In this document: piece after piece, positions 1 to 9,812 of the stretch
Numbering within the stretch: position 1 is the first letter of the stretch
Layout: every line of letters begins with the position of its first letter
Assembly (NCBI RefSeq): GCF_024505185.1
Contig: NZ_JANIBJ010000026.1
Location: 1-64,000 of the forward strand
DNA: 64,000 nucleotides
Direction of reading: 5' to 3'
Source of the DNA: Methylomonas subterranea
GTDB taxonomy: Bacteria; Pseudomonadota; Gammaproteobacteria; Methylococcales; Methylomonadaceae
Notes under the pieces: generated by a model
What the model was told of the DNA's origin: nothing
Databases searched by the model: none
The model's input: the letters and a program-made list of their open reading frames with translations, nothing else
Position numbers and translations under genes: made by a program

Positions 1-27
1 CGCCATGCCGGCGCGCACCTTGCCGTA

Positions 28-1371
28 TTAATGAATACCCAGTTTCTTTTCCAGATAATGGATGTTTTGGCTGCCCAAGGCAAAAGCCGAATCGGCCATT
101 ATGCTTTGTTGCAGGGGGATGTTGGTTTTAATGCCGTCGATCACCATTTCGCTGAGGGCGGTTTTCATGCGGGCAATGGCGCTATTGCGGTCATCGCCGT
201 GCGCGATCAGCTTGCCAATCATGGAATCGTAATAAGGCGGTACCTTGTAACCGTTGTAGATATGGGTTTCGCAACGGATGCCCGGTCCGCCCGGCATGTG
301 GAACTGCTCGATCAAGCCGGGGCTGGGCATGAAGGTTTTGGGGTCTTCCGCATTCAAGCGGCATTCGATGGCGTGACCGGTGAAGCGCACCTGATCTTGC
401 GTGACGGACAAGGGCAGGCCGGCGGCAATCCGCAGCTGTTCCTTGACGATGTCGAAGCCGGTAATCATTTCGGTGACGGGATGTTCCACCTGTACTCGGG
501 TGTTCATTTCGATAAAGAAAAACTGGCCTTTTTCATATAAAAATTCGAAGGTTCCCGCGCCCAGGTAGCCGATCTCGACGCAAGCTTGCGCGCAACGTTC
601 GCCCATCTGTTTGCGTTGTTCGTCCGTAATGCCGGGGGCGGGTGCTTCTTCCACCACCTTTTGGTGACGGCGCTGCATGGAACAGTCGCGTTCGCCCAAG
701 TGAATCGCGTTTCCGTGCGAATCGGCCAGCACCTGAAATTCGATATGGCGCGGGTCTTCCAGGAACTTTTCCATGTAGACCGTACCGTTACCGAATGCCG
801 ACATGGCTTCCGCCTTGGTCAATTCGATGGCATTGACCAGCGCCGCTTCGGTATGCACCACTCGCATGCCACGGCCGCCGCCGCCGCCGGCCGCCTTGAT
901 GATGACCGGATAACCGATTTCCCGGGCCATTTTCAGATTGGCGTCGTCATCGTTGGACAAGGGGTCGCCGTTGCCGGGCACGCAGGGGATGCCGGCTTCC
1001 AGCATGGCTTTTTTAGCGGAGATTTTGTCGCCCATCATGCGGATGGTTTCGGGTTTCGGGCCGATGAAGACGAAGCCGCTCTGGCTGACTTTTTCGGAAA
1101 AATCGGCGTTTTCGGACAGAAAGCCGTAACCCGGATGAATGGCTTGGGCATCGGTCACTTCCGCCGCGCTGATGATGGCCGGTATGTTCAAATAGCTATG
1201 CGAGGACTGCGCGGGACCGATGCAGACGGCTTCGTCCGCCAGACGCACGTGTTTCAAGTCGCGGTCGGCCTCGGAAAATACCGCGACGGTTTTAATGCCC
1301 AGCTCACGGCAGGCACGTAATACGCGCAATGCGATCTCGCCCCGGTTGGCGATGACAATTTTTTCAAACAT
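28..1371 (-). CDS. accC: Acetyl-CoA carboxylase, biotin carboxylase subunit AccC
   Basis: Catalyses the ATP-dependent carboxylation of biotin on AccB, the first half-reaction of malonyl-CoA formation for fatty acid synthesis in the cytoplasm. About 447 residues, the usual family length. Visible are the N-terminal [10 protein letters not shown] motif, the glycine-rich ATP-grasp loop ([12 protein letters not shown]), the catalytic segment [16 protein letters not shown] and the C-terminal [12 protein letters not shown] segment. I chose the ATG at 1371 ([12 protein letters not shown]), the family-standard start; a GTG three codons upstream is also open. It lies 17 bp after accB in an aroQ-accB-accC operon. 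An ATG-GCG at 6..1 after the stop could be the first codons of the next gene (prmA often follows), but too little is visible to call it. Confidence 0.97.
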   Translation of the reverse strand: MFEKIVIANRGEIALRVLRACRELGIKTVAVFSEADRDLKHVRLADEAVCIGPAQSSHSYLNIPAIISAAEVTDAQAIHPGYGFLSENADFSEKVSQSGFVFIGPKPETIRMMGDKISAKKAMLEAGIPCVPGNGDPLSNDDDANLKMAREIGYPVIIKAAGGGGGRGMRVVHTEAALVNAIELTKAEAMSAFGNGTVYMEKFLEDPRHIEFQVLADSHGNAIHLGERDCSMQRRHQKVVEEAPAPGITDEQRKQMGERCAQACVEIGYLGAGTFEFLYEKGQFFFIEMNTRVQVEHPVTEMITGFDIVKEQLRIAAGLPLSVTQDQVRFTGHAIECRLNAEDPKTFMPSPGLIEQFHMPGGPGIRCETHIYNGYKVPPYYDSMIGKLIAHGDDRNSAIARMKTALSEMVIDGIKTNIPLQQSIMADSAFALGSQNIHYLEKKLGIH

Positions 1372-1388
1372 AAGCGTCACCCGGCCCG

Positions 1389-1835
1389 TTATTCAATGAT
1401 GAATAAAGGTTGGCCGTATTCAACCGGATGGGCATTTTCAACCAATATTTGTTTGATCGTGCCGCTTTTGTCGGCCTCGATCTGGTTGAGAATTTTCATC
1501 GCCTCGATGATGCACAAGGTTTGTCCGGCCGAAACGGATTGTCCGATTTCCACAAACGAAGGGGAGCCTGGCGATGCGGAACGGTAAAAGGTGCCGACCA
1601 TGGGCGACTTGACCACGTGGCCGCTGACTTTTTCCTCGGCGGGTGCGGCGGCGGTGGGGGCGCTGGCGGGGGCAACCGCCGCCGGAGCGGCAACCGGCGC
1701 GGCGGCATATTGGATCGGCGCGGCGGCGGAATATCGGCTGATTCTGACCGATTCCTCTCCCTCGCTTATTTCAATCTCAGCAATATCGGATTCCTCGATA
1801 AGATCGATGAGCTTTTTTATTTTTCTAATATCCAT
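1389..1835 (-). CDS. accB: Biotin carboxyl carrier protein of acetyl-CoA carboxylase
   Basis: Carries biotin between the carboxylase (AccC) and carboxyltransferase subunits. 148 residues: an N-terminal segment typical of the family ([16 protein letters not shown]), an Ala/Pro-rich mobile linker around residues 45-70, and a C-terminal biotinyl domain with the biotinylation motif EAMKI at about residues 120-124. The residue after the biotinyl lysine is Ile instead of the common Met, a conservative change. The ATG at 1835 is chosen because the family N-terminus begins there; the frame stays open upstream but that sequence is the aroQ end in another frame. It overlaps the aroQ stop by 11 bp, which suggests translational coupling. 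Confidence 0.97.
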   Translation of the reverse strand: MDIRKIKKLIDLIEESDIAEIEISEGEESVRISRYSAAAPIQYAAAPVAAPAAVAPASAPTAAAPAEEKVSGHVVKSPMVGTFYRSASPGSPSFVEIGQSVSAGQTLCIIEAMKILNQIEADKSGTIKQILVENAHPVEYGQPLFIIE

Positions 1836-2286
1836 TGTTCTGAGTTCTCTCTTGTAAAATCTGATGAGCGGCTTGTAAAGCCAGTTCGTAACCGCGGGCT
1901 CCCAGGCCACAGATAACGCCGACGGCGATATCCGAGAAGTAGGAATGTCGCCTGAAGGCTTCGCGGGCATGCACATTGGACAAATGTACTTCAATGAATG
2001 CAATTTTGGTGGCCAACAGGGCGTCGCGTATCGCCACGCTGGTATGCGTAAATGCCGCCGGATTGATCAGGATGAAATCGACACCATTGCCGTAGGCTTG
2101 GTGGATTTGCTCGATGATTTCGAACTCGGCATTGCTTTGAAAAAAATCCAAATCATGGCCGAGCGTCGCGGCTAGCTGTTCGAGACTGGTTTGAATATCC
2201 CGCAGGGTTTTATTGCCATACAGACCCGGCTCCCGCACGCCTAACAGATTCAAATTGGGGCCGTTGAGAACGGAAATGGTCGCCAT
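1825..2286 (-). CDS. aroQ: Type II 3-dehydroquinate dehydratase
   Basis: Converts 3-dehydroquinate to 3-dehydroshikimate, the third step of the shikimate pathway. 153 residues, normal for the dodecameric type II enzyme. Diagnostic motifs are [15 protein letters not shown] at the N-terminus with the catalytic Tyr in the GLYG segment, [27 protein letters not shown] and [18 protein letters not shown] with the catalytic His. It is the first gene of aroQ-accB-accC, a common gammaproteobacterial order. Its 3' end overlaps accB by 11 bp. Confidence 0.97.
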   Translation of the reverse strand: MATISVLNGPNLNLLGVREPGLYGNKTLRDIQTSLEQLAATLGHDLDFFQSNAEFEIIEQIHQAYGNGVDFILINPAAFTHTSVAIRDALLATKIAFIEVHLSNVHAREAFRRHSYFSDIAVGVICGLGARGYELALQAAHQILQERTQNNGY

Positions 2287-2364
2287 GCAAATATAAAACG
2301 GTCAAGAATTTTGAAGCGCGAATTCTGCCTAATTTGCGGGTTTTTGTCCAGATAAACCCGCTTT

Positions 2365-2913
2365 TTATGGCGATTTCCGACTTGTCGAATTTTCGGGGGC
2401 CAGCAGCGGCGCCACGGTCTCCGAAAACAGCGCCTCGGTCAGTTCGCCGGGTTGGCGATGCACAATCCTGCCTTGCCGGTCGACGACGACGCTAAACGGC
2501 ACGGCGTTGATAATGTTGCCCAAGCGATAGGCCAAGGCGCCGCCTTCATCGCCGGCGATCAGCATCGGGTAATTGACCTTCATCTGCCGCAGATATTCGG
2601 CAACGGAAGATTGGTCGTCCAGGGCGATACCGACGATTTGCAGATCCCGGTCGCGATATTCCCGCTGCCACTTGATGAATTGCGGAATTTCCCTCAAACA
2701 AGGCGGGCACCAGGTGGCCCAAAAGTTGACCAGCAAAATTTTGCCGCGCCACTGCGCCACGTCTTGAATTTGCCCGTCCAGGTCGGGAAAGCCGAATTGC
2801 AGCGCCGGACTCCGCGCGTCGGCCGCGCCGGCAAGCTTAGCTTTTTGTTGCAGCAACATTCCGGCGCTCAACGCCAAGGCCGCCACCAGTAGCATGGCTA
2901 TGGTGGATTTCAT
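2365..2913 (-). CDS. TlpA/ResA-like periplasmic thiol-disulfide oxidoreductase
   Basis: A thioredoxin-fold protein with an N-terminal signal or anchor segment (residues 1-20) and a redox motif WCPPC at about residues 70-74 within NFWATWCPPC. The cis-proline region is AVPFSVVVD. It probably reduces or exchanges disulfides in the periplasm, as TlpA/ResA/CcmG relatives do. Its ATG overlaps the dsbD stop by 4 nt (ATGA), so it is translationally coupled to dsbD, the inner-membrane electron donor for such proteins; this supports a reductive role. The exact substrate (apocytochrome or other) cannot be read from the sequence. Confidence 0.88.
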   Translation of the reverse strand: MKSTIAMLLVAALALSAGMLLQQKAKLAGAADARSPALQFGFPDLDGQIQDVAQWRGKILLVNFWATWCPPCLREIPQFIKWQREYRDRDLQIVGIALDDQSSVAEYLRQMKVNYPMLIAGDEGGALAYRLGNIINAVPFSVVVDRQGRIVHRQPGELTEALFSETVAPLLAPENSTSRKSP

Positions 2914-5141
2914 AAGCGATTTAAGGTGTTGACGAACGTGGCGGCATCTTGATAACCGATCACCCGCTTGTTAGCGCGCTCCAGTCCCGCCGGATCGAAG
3001 AAAATGATGCCCGGCGGGCCGACCAGACTGAAGCGTTTCAGCAAGGCCTTGTCGTCGGCGTTGTTGGCGGTGACATCGGCCTGAATCAAGACAAAATCCT
3101 TTAACTGGCGCCGCACTTGGGCATCGGTAAAGGTGTAAGCCTCCATTTCCTTGCACGACACGCACCAGTCGGCATAGAAATCCAGCATGACCCATTGATT
3201 ATTGGCCTTGGCTTGCTGAAGCGTCTGTTCCAATTCCGCCATGGTGCCGATGCGCTTGAATTGAAGGCCCGTCCGGGCGGGCGTTTCACCGCCAACCGCC
3301 AAACCGATCAAGGGTTGCAGGGGATTGGTGTTGCCGGCGCTTAGGCCGATCAGCTGTAATACGCCAAATAGCAACATCATCAGGCCAACGCCCTTCCACA
3401 ATTTTTTCCAGCCGGAAGCCGGCTGCGGCAATGGTTCCAAGGTATTCAAATAGATGGCAGGAATGATCAGTAACATGGCCGACAGCAACATGGTGACGGC
3501 GGCCGGTAAAATCCGCGACAGCATCCACACGGCCACCGCCAGCATGATGACGCCGAATACCGCCTTGGTGGCGTTCATCCAGTCGCCGGCCTTGGGCAGC
3601 AATTTGCCGGCGGAAGCGCCCACCAGCAACAACGGCAAGCCCATGCCCAAGCCCATCGCGAACAAGGCCGAACCGCCCAGCACCACGTCGCCGGTCTGGC
3701 CGATATAGATCAAGGCCGCCGCCAACGGTGCCGCCACGCAAGGACCGACGATCAGGGACGACAGGGCGCCCATGATGCCTGCTCCCCAATAGGAGCCGTC
3801 CCGGTGCAGGTCGCTGGAGTTATGCAATTTCGACTGTATCGCCGCCGGCATCTGCAAATTGTAAAAACCGAACATCGACAGCGACAACAGCACAAACAGG
3901 CCGGCAAACACGGCAATCACCCAGGGCTCTTGAAAAGTGGCCTGTAAATTACTGCCGAACAGGGCCGCCAAGATGCCGAACACGGTGTACATCAGGGCGG
4001 ACGCGAATACGAAGCTGGCGGACAGCAAAAAGGCCTTGCGGGTACCGATTTGGTGGCCGTGTCCGACGATGATGCCGGACAAAATCGGTATCATCGGAAA
4101 CACGCAGGGCGTCAGCGACAACAACACCCCAAAGCCGAAAAAGCTGATCAGGGTCAATATCAGGCTATCGCTTTTCAGGGCGTTGACGATTTGGTCCTGC
4201 TCCGATGCCTCGGCATTCGCGTCCGCGGAAATAACCGGCGCGGGGTTTTTGCTTTCAGGCAATTGCAACACCACTTTGTCCGTCATGGGCGGATAGCACA
4301 CCCCACGGTCCGCGCAACCCTGAAATTTCGCCGTCAGCTCTATGGTTTCCGCCGCCAGCGTTTGCCTTTGCAAGGGCAGGTCCAGACTCAGTTCATGCCG
4401 GTAGACCTCCACCCGACCGAATTCTTCGTCCAGATGCTCTTCCCCCGTCGGTAACGGCAATTTGGCCAATTGGGTCTTGGTCGTATCGTCCAGACGCAAA
4501 TCCAGCTTGTGCCGGTAAAGATAATAGCCGTCGGCAATCAGCCAACTGACATGCAGGGTATGTTCGTCTTTCAGGCTGGCGAAAAATTGAAAGGCCTGCT
4601 CGGGCGGCAATAATTCGTCCGTAGACAGGCTGGAAGCGAGATTTTTCAAACCGCCGAAAAATTGCTTGACGGCATCGGGCGCGCCGGTCGCCGGGGTTTC
4701 CGGCAATTCCACCACGACGCGCTTTTTTTGCGGCGGATAACACACGCCAATATCCGCGCAGCCCTGGTATTTCACCAACAGCTCGACGCGGGGCAGGTTG
4801 GCGGGATTGTCCAAGGGCACGGTGAGTTTGAGGCTGTCGCGGTAAACGCTCATCTCGCCGAAAACCGCATCATGCTCCACGGTGCCCGCCGGCATTTGCA
4901 GGGCGCCTATTTGAATGCCGGCGGATTCGGATTCAACCTTGGTCTTATCGCTATACAGGTGATAACCCGGTTCGATTTGCCATTCCAGTTCGAGTTGTTG
5001 CCGGGATTGTCCGGCGGCGCTTAATTTAAAAACCTGGTCGGCCGGCAAAATCTCCTCGCCGGTCAAGGCCAGGGCCGGCTGGAAAATCAGCGACAACAGG
5101 CAAAACAGAATCAGTGGGTATGCAGACATGAGTCTATCCAT
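2910..5141 (-). CDS. dsbD: Thiol:disulfide interchange protein DsbD with duplicated alpha domain
   Basis: Moves reducing equivalents from cytoplasmic thioredoxin across the inner membrane to periplasmic thiol proteins. After a signal peptide come two tandem N-terminal alpha domains, each with a CADxGVCYPP motif (near residues 127 and 275). Then follows the eight-helix membrane core with its redox cysteines (LTPCVFPMIP and VGPCVAAPL), and a C-terminal thioredoxin-like gamma domain with WCVSCKEME. The usual DsbD is about 570-600 residues; this one is 743 because the alpha domain is doubled. A second Met at 5129 is an equally possible start. The start overlaps the end of cutA, and the stop overlaps the TlpA-like gene, so cutA-dsbD-tlpA look like one unit. 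cutA-dsbD neighbours are common in gammaproteobacteria. Confidence 0.95.
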   Translation of the reverse strand: MDRLMSAYPLILFCLLSLIFQPALALTGEEILPADQVFKLSAAGQSRQQLELEWQIEPGYHLYSDKTKVESESAGIQIGALQMPAGTVEHDAVFGEMSVYRDSLKLTVPLDNPANLPRVELLVKYQGCADIGVCYPPQKKRVVVELPETPATGAPDAVKQFFGGLKNLASSLSTDELLPPEQAFQFFASLKDEHTLHVSWLIADGYYLYRHKLDLRLDDTTKTQLAKLPLPTGEEHLDEEFGRVEVYRHELSLDLPLQRQTLAAETIELTAKFQGCADRGVCYPPMTDKVVLQLPESKNPAPVISADANAEASEQDQIVNALKSDSLILTLISFFGFGVLLSLTPCVFPMIPILSGIIVGHGHQIGTRKAFLLSASFVFASALMYTVFGILAALFGSNLQATFQEPWVIAVFAGLFVLLSLSMFGFYNLQMPAAIQSKLHNSSDLHRDGSYWGAGIMGALSSLIVGPCVAAPLAAALIYIGQTGDVVLGGSALFAMGLGMGLPLLLVGASAGKLLPKAGDWMNATKAVFGVIMLAVAVWMLSRILPAAVTMLLSAMLLIIPAIYLNTLEPLPQPASGWKKLWKGVGLMMLLFGVLQLIGLSAGNTNPLQPLIGLAVGGETPARTGLQFKRIGTMAELEQTLQQAKANNQWVMLDFYADWCVSCKEMEAYTFTDAQVRRQLKDFVLIQADVTANNADDKALLKRFSLVGPPGIIFFDPAGLERANKRVIGYQDAATFVNTLNRL

Positions 5142-5428
5142 TTCAAATACTCGGCGGAGCCGCGTTCAATCGCGACTGCAATGATTTCGGGAAGTTGGTA
5201 AGGGTGCAGGGTTTTAATGGCGGCTTCAACCGCTTCGTAGCGGGCCTCTGGACTTTTGATCAGCAGCAAATGTTCCCGCGCGGTTTCGATTTGCCCCTGC
5301 CATTGGTAAATGGAATGCAAGCCCGGCAAAATATTCACGCAGGCCGCCAGCTTTTCGGTAATCAGGTGGCGGGCTATCCGCTCGGCGGTTTCCAAATCCG
5401 GACAGGTACAATAAATCAAATGGTGCAT
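5111..5428 (-). CDS. cutA: Divalent-cation tolerance protein CutA
   Basis: 105-residue trimeric PII-like-fold protein of the CutA1 family, linked genetically to copper and divalent-cation tolerance; its molecular role is unresolved. Characteristic segments are CPDLETAERIARHLI, EKLAACVNILPGLHSIYQWQG and YQLPEIIAVAIERGSAEYLKWI. The ATG at 5428 gives the full family length. The 3' end overlaps the dsbD start by 19-31 bp, depending on the dsbD start. Confidence 0.95.
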   Translation of the reverse strand: MHHLIYCTCPDLETAERIARHLITEKLAACVNILPGLHSIYQWQGQIETAREHLLLIKSPEARYEAVEAAIKTLHPYQLPEIIAVAIERGSAEYLKWIDSCLHTH

Positions 5429-5562
5429 GCGGCTCTTCTCGGGTCGTTCAAGGGAATGCGGGGCTAAGCAGACCGAACATTATCGCTCAATCGGCGTAAA
5501 CCAGGAAAACGCAGCTTTAAATCGGTTAAACTGTTGCGTCAGCCACCCCTTAGCATCCCCTC

Positions 5563-6012
5563 ATGAAAGCCATGCGCATACTGTTTTTGTTTTTTTTGCT
5601 CGTTCCCTTCGTGGAGATTTACCTGTTGTTGCAGGTCGGAGGAATAATCGGCGCGTTGCCGACCGTTTTTCTGGTGGTATTTACCGCCGGGTTGGGAGCG
5701 TGGTTGTTGCGTCGGCAAGGTTTCGCCACCTGGCAGCGTTTTCAGGCCAATCTGGCCCAGGGTGCGATTCCCGCCTATGAAATGATAGAAGGGCCGATTT
5801 TACTGGTCGGCGGCGCCTTGCTGCTGACGCCGGGTTTTTTTACCGACGCGTTGGGCTTTGCTTGCCTGATTCCAGACCTGCGCCGTAAATTTGCTCAATA
5901 TGTGATAGAAAATCATTTATTGGTGACGGGAGCCGGTGGCAACTTCCGGCAATCAGGCGGTCCGGAAGCGGACGTCATTGAAGGGGAATATAGAAAGCAA
6001 GACAGCGATTGA
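5563..6012 (+). CDS. fxsA: FxsA family membrane protein
   Basis: Small inner-membrane protein of the FxsA/YtzA family, named for suppression of F-plasmid exclusion of phage T7; its normal role is unknown. 149 residues with hydrophobic segments at about 6-50 and 82-110. It has the family hallmarks LVPFVEIYLLLQVGG, LGAWLLRRQG, GPILLVGGALLLTPGFFTDALGF and the LIPDLRR segment, then a hydrophilic tail. It is transcribed divergently from cutA and ends in a strong shared hairpin. A second ATG three codons in is possible. Confidence 0.9.
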   Translation: MKAMRILFLFFLLVPFVEIYLLLQVGGIIGALPTVFLVVFTAGLGAWLLRRQGFATWQRFQANLAQGAIPAYEMIEGPILLVGGALLLTPGFFTDALGFACLIPDLRRKFAQYVIENHLLVTGAGGNFRQSGGPEADVIEGEYRKQDSD

Positions 6013-6015
6013 AAG

Positions 6016-6060
6016 TCGGCCATCCGGATTGCCGACGAAAATCCGGATGGCCGAACGATT
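6016..6060. terminator. Bidirectional intrinsic terminator
   Basis: A perfect 15-bp inverted repeat (arms 6016-6030 and 6040-6054, 9-nt loop) starts 3 bp after the fxsA stop and ends 6 bp before the convergent DUF2892 stop. A short T-rich run follows at 6058-6063. Its position between convergent genes suggests it ends transcription from both sides. Confidence 0.85.
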
Positions 6061-6327
6061 TTATTCGCTGTCGCTTTCGGACTCGGCCGGAGCGGCTGCC
6101 GCCTCGGCCTCGCCGGCTTCCAGGCTGTTTTTACCGAAACCGGAATAGGCAGGGCACCAGCCGAAATAGCTGGTGGCCACCAACACCAGACCTACCAGCA
6201 GCAAGATGATGCTGGCGGTAAATAAAGACACGGCCAACAATGCCACGCCCGCATACAGGCGAATTTTCTTGTCCTTGGCCCCCACGTTGTGTTCAAACTT
6301 AATCATGCGTTTATAATCGAAACTCAT
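6061..6327 (-). CDS. Small DUF2892 (YgaP-type transmembrane) membrane protein
   Basis: 88 residues. The first ~25 are polar (MSFDYKRMIKFEHNVGAKDK). Two closely spaced hydrophobic segments then form a hairpin (about residues 24-60) ending in a GWCPAYSGFG motif, which matches the DUF2892 membrane module seen fused to YgaP rhodanese. The acidic Ala/Glu/Ser tail is low complexity. The ATG at 6327 is preferred because a GAGAGGG Shine-Dalgarno sequence lies about 6-12 nt upstream; the upstream TTG has none. Function unknown. It is monocistronic and convergent with fxsA. Confidence 0.8.
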   Translation of the reverse strand: MSFDYKRMIKFEHNVGAKDKKIRLYAGVALLAVSLFTASIILLLVGLVLVATSYFGWCPAYSGFGKNSLEAGEAEAAAAPAESESDSE

Positions 6328-6432
6328 TTCCAACCCTCTCTGTGTACTATTGTTTTTATTATCCTGACTTAAGGCTTTCCTTTATATAGAGGCCGCAAAT
6401 ATACACAGCTGATTGAAATCTGCAAACAAAAA

Positions 6433-8601
6433 ATGGATGTCTCCTCAATTATTGCCTCATTAAACGACGCTCAGCGGCTGGCGGTGTCCGCCCCGGAGCA
6501 AGCCATGCTGGTGCTGGCGGGCGCCGGTAGCGGCAAGACACGGGTACTGGTGCACCGTATCGCCTGGCACATAAAAATCAACCGCATTTCGCCGCAAAAC
6601 ATTCTGGCGGTAACATTCACCAACAAGGCCGCCAACGAAATGCGCGGTCGGGTGGAAGAGTTATTGAATATTTCCGCGCGCTCCATGTGGATAGGCACTT
6701 TTCACGGTCTGGCGCATCGGCTGTTGCGCCAGCATGCCAAGCAGGCCAAACTGCCGGACAATTTTCAGGTGATGGACAGCGACGACCAATTGCGTATCGT
6801 CAAGCGCCTGCTGAAAGCGATGAACATCGACGACAGCAAATGGCCGCCCAAGCAGGTGCAATGGTTCATCAATGCGCAAAAGGAAGAAGGCATACGCGCC
6901 CGCTACATGGCCGAAAGCGGCGATTTTTATCAGCGGCAAATGCTGGCGGTGTACAAAGCCTACGAAGAACTTTGCGACCGTTCCGGTCTGGTGGATTTTG
7001 CCGAACTGCTGCTGCGCGCCCACGAGCTGCTGCGCGATAACGAAGACTTGCTGAGCTTTTATAAACAACGCTTTCAACAAGTGCATGTCGATGAGTTCCA
7101 GGACACCAACACCATACAATACGCCTGGCTGCGGCTGTTGACCGAAGGCAACAACAATCTGTTCGTGGTCGGCGACGACGACCAATCGATATACGGCTGG
7201 CGCGGCGCCAAAATCGAAAACATTTTCGCCTTTCAGAAACATTACCCGCAACACCAGGTGGTGCGGTTGGAACAAAATTACCGTTCCACCGGGCATATTT
7301 TAAAGGCCGCCAACACCCTGATTGCCAATAACGAAGCCCGCATGGGCAAGGAACTCTGGACCGAGGCCGGCGAAGGCCATGCCATATCGCTATATTCGGC
7401 CTTCAACGAACAGGACGAAGCCTACTTCGTGGTGGAAAAAATCCGCCAATGGATCAAGGACGGCGGTTTGCGCAGCGACGCGGCGATTTTGTACCGTTCC
7501 AACGCCCAGTCCCGCCAATTCGAGGAACGTCTGATGACCACCGGCGTGCCCTATCGGGTATACGGCGGTTTGCGTTTTTTCGAGCGCATGGAAATCAAAA
7601 ACGCCTTGGCCTATTTGCGCTTGGCCAGCCATCACGATGACGATGCCTCATTTGAGCGGGTGGTTAACACCCCAACCCGCGGCATCGGCGCCAAAACCCT
7701 GGACGACATGCGTCTATTGGCCCGCGAGCAAAGCCTGTCCTTGTGGCAAGCTTCGGAAAAAATGCTGGCGGAAAACCGTCTGCCGCCGCGCGCCAGTTCG
7801 GCTTTGAAAGGTTTCATGCAATTGATCCTGCAACTCGGCGCGGATACACAGGATTTGGCCTTGTACGAAACCGTCAAACTGGTCGTCGAAAAAAGCGGGC
7901 TGATCGAACTATATAAAAAGGAAAAGCAGGACAAGGGCGAAACCCGGGTGGAAAATCTGGAAGAGTTGGTCAACGCCGCCCGCCTGTTCGACTACGACAG
8001 CCAAAACGACGAAAATCTCGGCGAGCTGGATATGTTCCTGACCCATGCTGCCCTGGAAGCCGGCGACATGCAAGCCGATGTGGATGAAGACTGCGTGCAA
8101 TTGATGACCTTGCATTCGGCCAAGGGCCTGGAATTTAAACTGGTGTTCATGGTCGGCATGGAGGACGGTCTGTTTCCCTCCCAGCAAGCCACCGACGATG
8201 CCGGCCGTCTGCAGGAAGAACGCCGGCTGTGTTATGTCGGCATTACCCGCGCCAGGGAGCAGCTTTATCTGACCCATGCCGAATCCCGCCGCTTGTACGG
8301 CAAGGACAATTACCCGGCTCCGTCACGGTTTTTGCGGGAAATTCCACCGGAGACCCTGCGGGAAATCCGCCTGCGCGCCAATATCAGCCGACCGGTTGCC
8401 GGCAACAGCGCCTCCTTGAACAGTTTGCATGCAAAATCCGCCAAGTACCGCATGGGGCAGTCGGTCAGGCATGAGAAATTCGGCGAAGGCGTGGTACTGC
8501 AAACCGAGGGCGACGGCGACCAGGAGCGGGTGCAAATCAACTTTCGCAACGCCGGCATCAAATGGCTGATGCTGTCCTATGCCAAGCTGGAGGTGGTTTA
8601 G
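6433..8601 (+). CDS. uvrD: DNA helicase II UvrD/Rep family
   Basis: ATP-dependent 3'-5' superfamily 1A DNA helicase for nucleotide-excision and mismatch repair. 722 residues, the normal size of UvrD. Motifs in order: LNDAQRLAV (Q motif), Walker A GAGSGKTR (about residues 30-37), TFTNKAANEMR (Ia), VDEFQDTN (II), VGDDDQSIYGWRGA (III), LEQNYRST (IV), LMTLHSAKGLEF (V) and CYVGITRAREQLYL (VI). The C-terminus carries the VRHEKFGEGVV segment, part of the Tudor-like domain that contacts RNA polymerase in this family. The gene stands alone between DUF2892 and the convergent CZB receptor. Confidence 0.96.
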   Translation: MDVSSIIASLNDAQRLAVSAPEQAMLVLAGAGSGKTRVLVHRIAWHIKINRISPQNILAVTFTNKAANEMRGRVEELLNISARSMWIGTFHGLAHRLLRQHAKQAKLPDNFQVMDSDDQLRIVKRLLKAMNIDDSKWPPKQVQWFINAQKEEGIRARYMAESGDFYQRQMLAVYKAYEELCDRSGLVDFAELLLRAHELLRDNEDLLSFYKQRFQQVHVDEFQDTNTIQYAWLRLLTEGNNNLFVVGDDDQSIYGWRGAKIENIFAFQKHYPQHQVVRLEQNYRSTGHILKAANTLIANNEARMGKELWTEAGEGHAISLYSAFNEQDEAYFVVEKIRQWIKDGGLRSDAAILYRSNAQSRQFEERLMTTGVPYRVYGGLRFFERMEIKNALAYLRLASHHDDDASFERVVNTPTRGIGAKTLDDMRLLAREQSLSLWQASEKMLAENRLPPRASSALKGFMQLILQLGADTQDLALYETVKLVVEKSGLIELYKKEKQDKGETRVENLEELVNAARLFDYDSQNDENLGELDMFLTHAALEAGDMQADVDEDCVQLMTLHSAKGLEFKLVFMVGMEDGLFPSQQATDDAGRLQEERRLCYVGITRAREQLYLTHAESRRLYGKDNYPAPSRFLREIPPETLREIRLRANISRPVAGNSASLNSLHAKSAKYRMGQSVRHEKFGEGVVLQTEGDGDQERVQINFRNAGIKWLMLSYAKLEVV

Positions 8602-8684
8602 CAGTTTGCCTCCCATCGTCGCCAGCCGTATCGGCGGCATTTTGGCCGCCAGGGAGTACACGGTGCCGCGCGGCAGAGTCTTTA

Positions 8685-9812
8685 CTAATGCGCTTGGCAC
8701 AAGATACTGGGATTTTTTTCCGCGCTTAGCGCCATTTTTTCCAGATTTGCCAGCACCAAAAGACTGGCTTCCTCCATATTGCCGATGTGCGATAACATGG
8801 AAGCCGTGTCGGCCTCGGCGTGGGCTTTCAGCGCGCCAAGGGCGGATGCGTGAACCGCGATGTGCGGTTGTTCGATATCGCCGTAGCCGGGCAGTTGGGA
8901 AAAGCAGCTTTTGCCTTCGCCGCCGTAATACCACTTACCCAGCCGGCACTCGGTATGCTGGGCAAAGTCTTGAGCGGTTTTTGGCGATAAATGAAACAAA
9001 ACCTTATAGACCTCGAATTTGTAGATCAAATGATCGACCTTGGCCAGTTCGCAAAAACTGCGCAGCGACGAGGCGGCAACCACTTGTTCCATGACGTGGG
9101 AAAAATCCACCAGTTGCCGCATGGTGGCGGTCGCCCGGTGCCCCTCTTCGCTGAACATCCGTGATTGCTCGGCCAAGGTGTACATTTGTTCGCGAGTGTT
9201 GCCGCTGCCGATTTGTATCGATTCGGCCAGATTGGAAATCTTGTCGGTGGCCTCGGCGGTACGTTTGGCCAGCGTGCGCACTTCATCGGCCACCACGGCG
9301 AAACCGCGGCCTTGTTCGCCGGCCCGGGCGGCTTCGATCGAGGCGTTTAAGGCCAGCAAATTGGTTTGATCGGCGATGCCGCGAATCAATTGCACCACGC
9401 CTATGATTTCCCGGGAGCTTTGATCCAGCGTACCGGCCTGCAGCGCCGCATGGCTGGATGAATCCGCCAGATTGGTTAAATTATTCGCGATGCGTTCTAT
9501 GGCCTGACTGCTGGTCAGCGAGATGCCTTGCGCTTCCACGGCGTTATTTTTTTCGTTCCGTAATTGATTGGCCAGGGTTTGGAAACTGCCCTGGGTATTC
9601 AGCAGAGACTGGCCGAAGTTTTGCAGATAACCGATAGTGTCGAGGTTGAGCTTCAACGCGGTTTCCGCCGCGCACTTGGCCGCATCGCTTTGTTTTAACT
9701 GCTGTAACAGCTGATCGCGTTCGTTCTCCAGTTGCCGGTTGCGTTCCCGCGCGCTTGCCAGTTCCTGTTGCAGGGATTCCAGTTGCTTATTGTTGAAAAA
9801 TGAAAACGCCAT
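8685..9812 (-). CDS. Soluble methyl-accepting chemotaxis-like protein with C-terminal CZB domain
   Basis: 375 residues with no membrane segment. An N-terminal coiled coil (about 8-60) leads to a short MCP signalling domain with the conserved hairpin tip ([21 protein letters not shown] near residues 175-195). The C-terminal CZB zinc-binding domain has the [12 protein letters not shown] motif and downstream PHIAVH histidine pair. CZB receptors such as H. pylori TlpD and E. coli DgcZ sense zinc or oxidants such as hypochlorous acid through a Zn-thiolate site; that role is inferred here. It is not next to che genes. The ATG at 9812 ([10 protein letters not shown]) is chosen over an upstream TTG. 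Confidence 0.88.
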   Translation of the reverse strand: MAFSFFNNKQLESLQQELASARERNRQLENERDQLLQQLKQSDAAKCAAETALKLNLDTIGYLQNFGQSLLNTQGSFQTLANQLRNEKNNAVEAQGISLTSSQAIERIANNLTNLADSSSHAALQAGTLDQSSREIIGVVQLIRGIADQTNLLALNASIEAARAGEQGRGFAVVADEVRTLAKRTAEATDKISNLAESIQIGSGNTREQMYTLAEQSRMFSEEGHRATATMRQLVDFSHVMEQVVAASSLRSFCELAKVDHLIYKFEVYKVLFHLSPKTAQDFAQHTECRLGKWYYGGEGKSCFSQLPGYGDIEQPHIAVHASALGALKAHAEADTASMLSHIGNMEEASLLVLANLEKMALSAEKNPSILCQAH

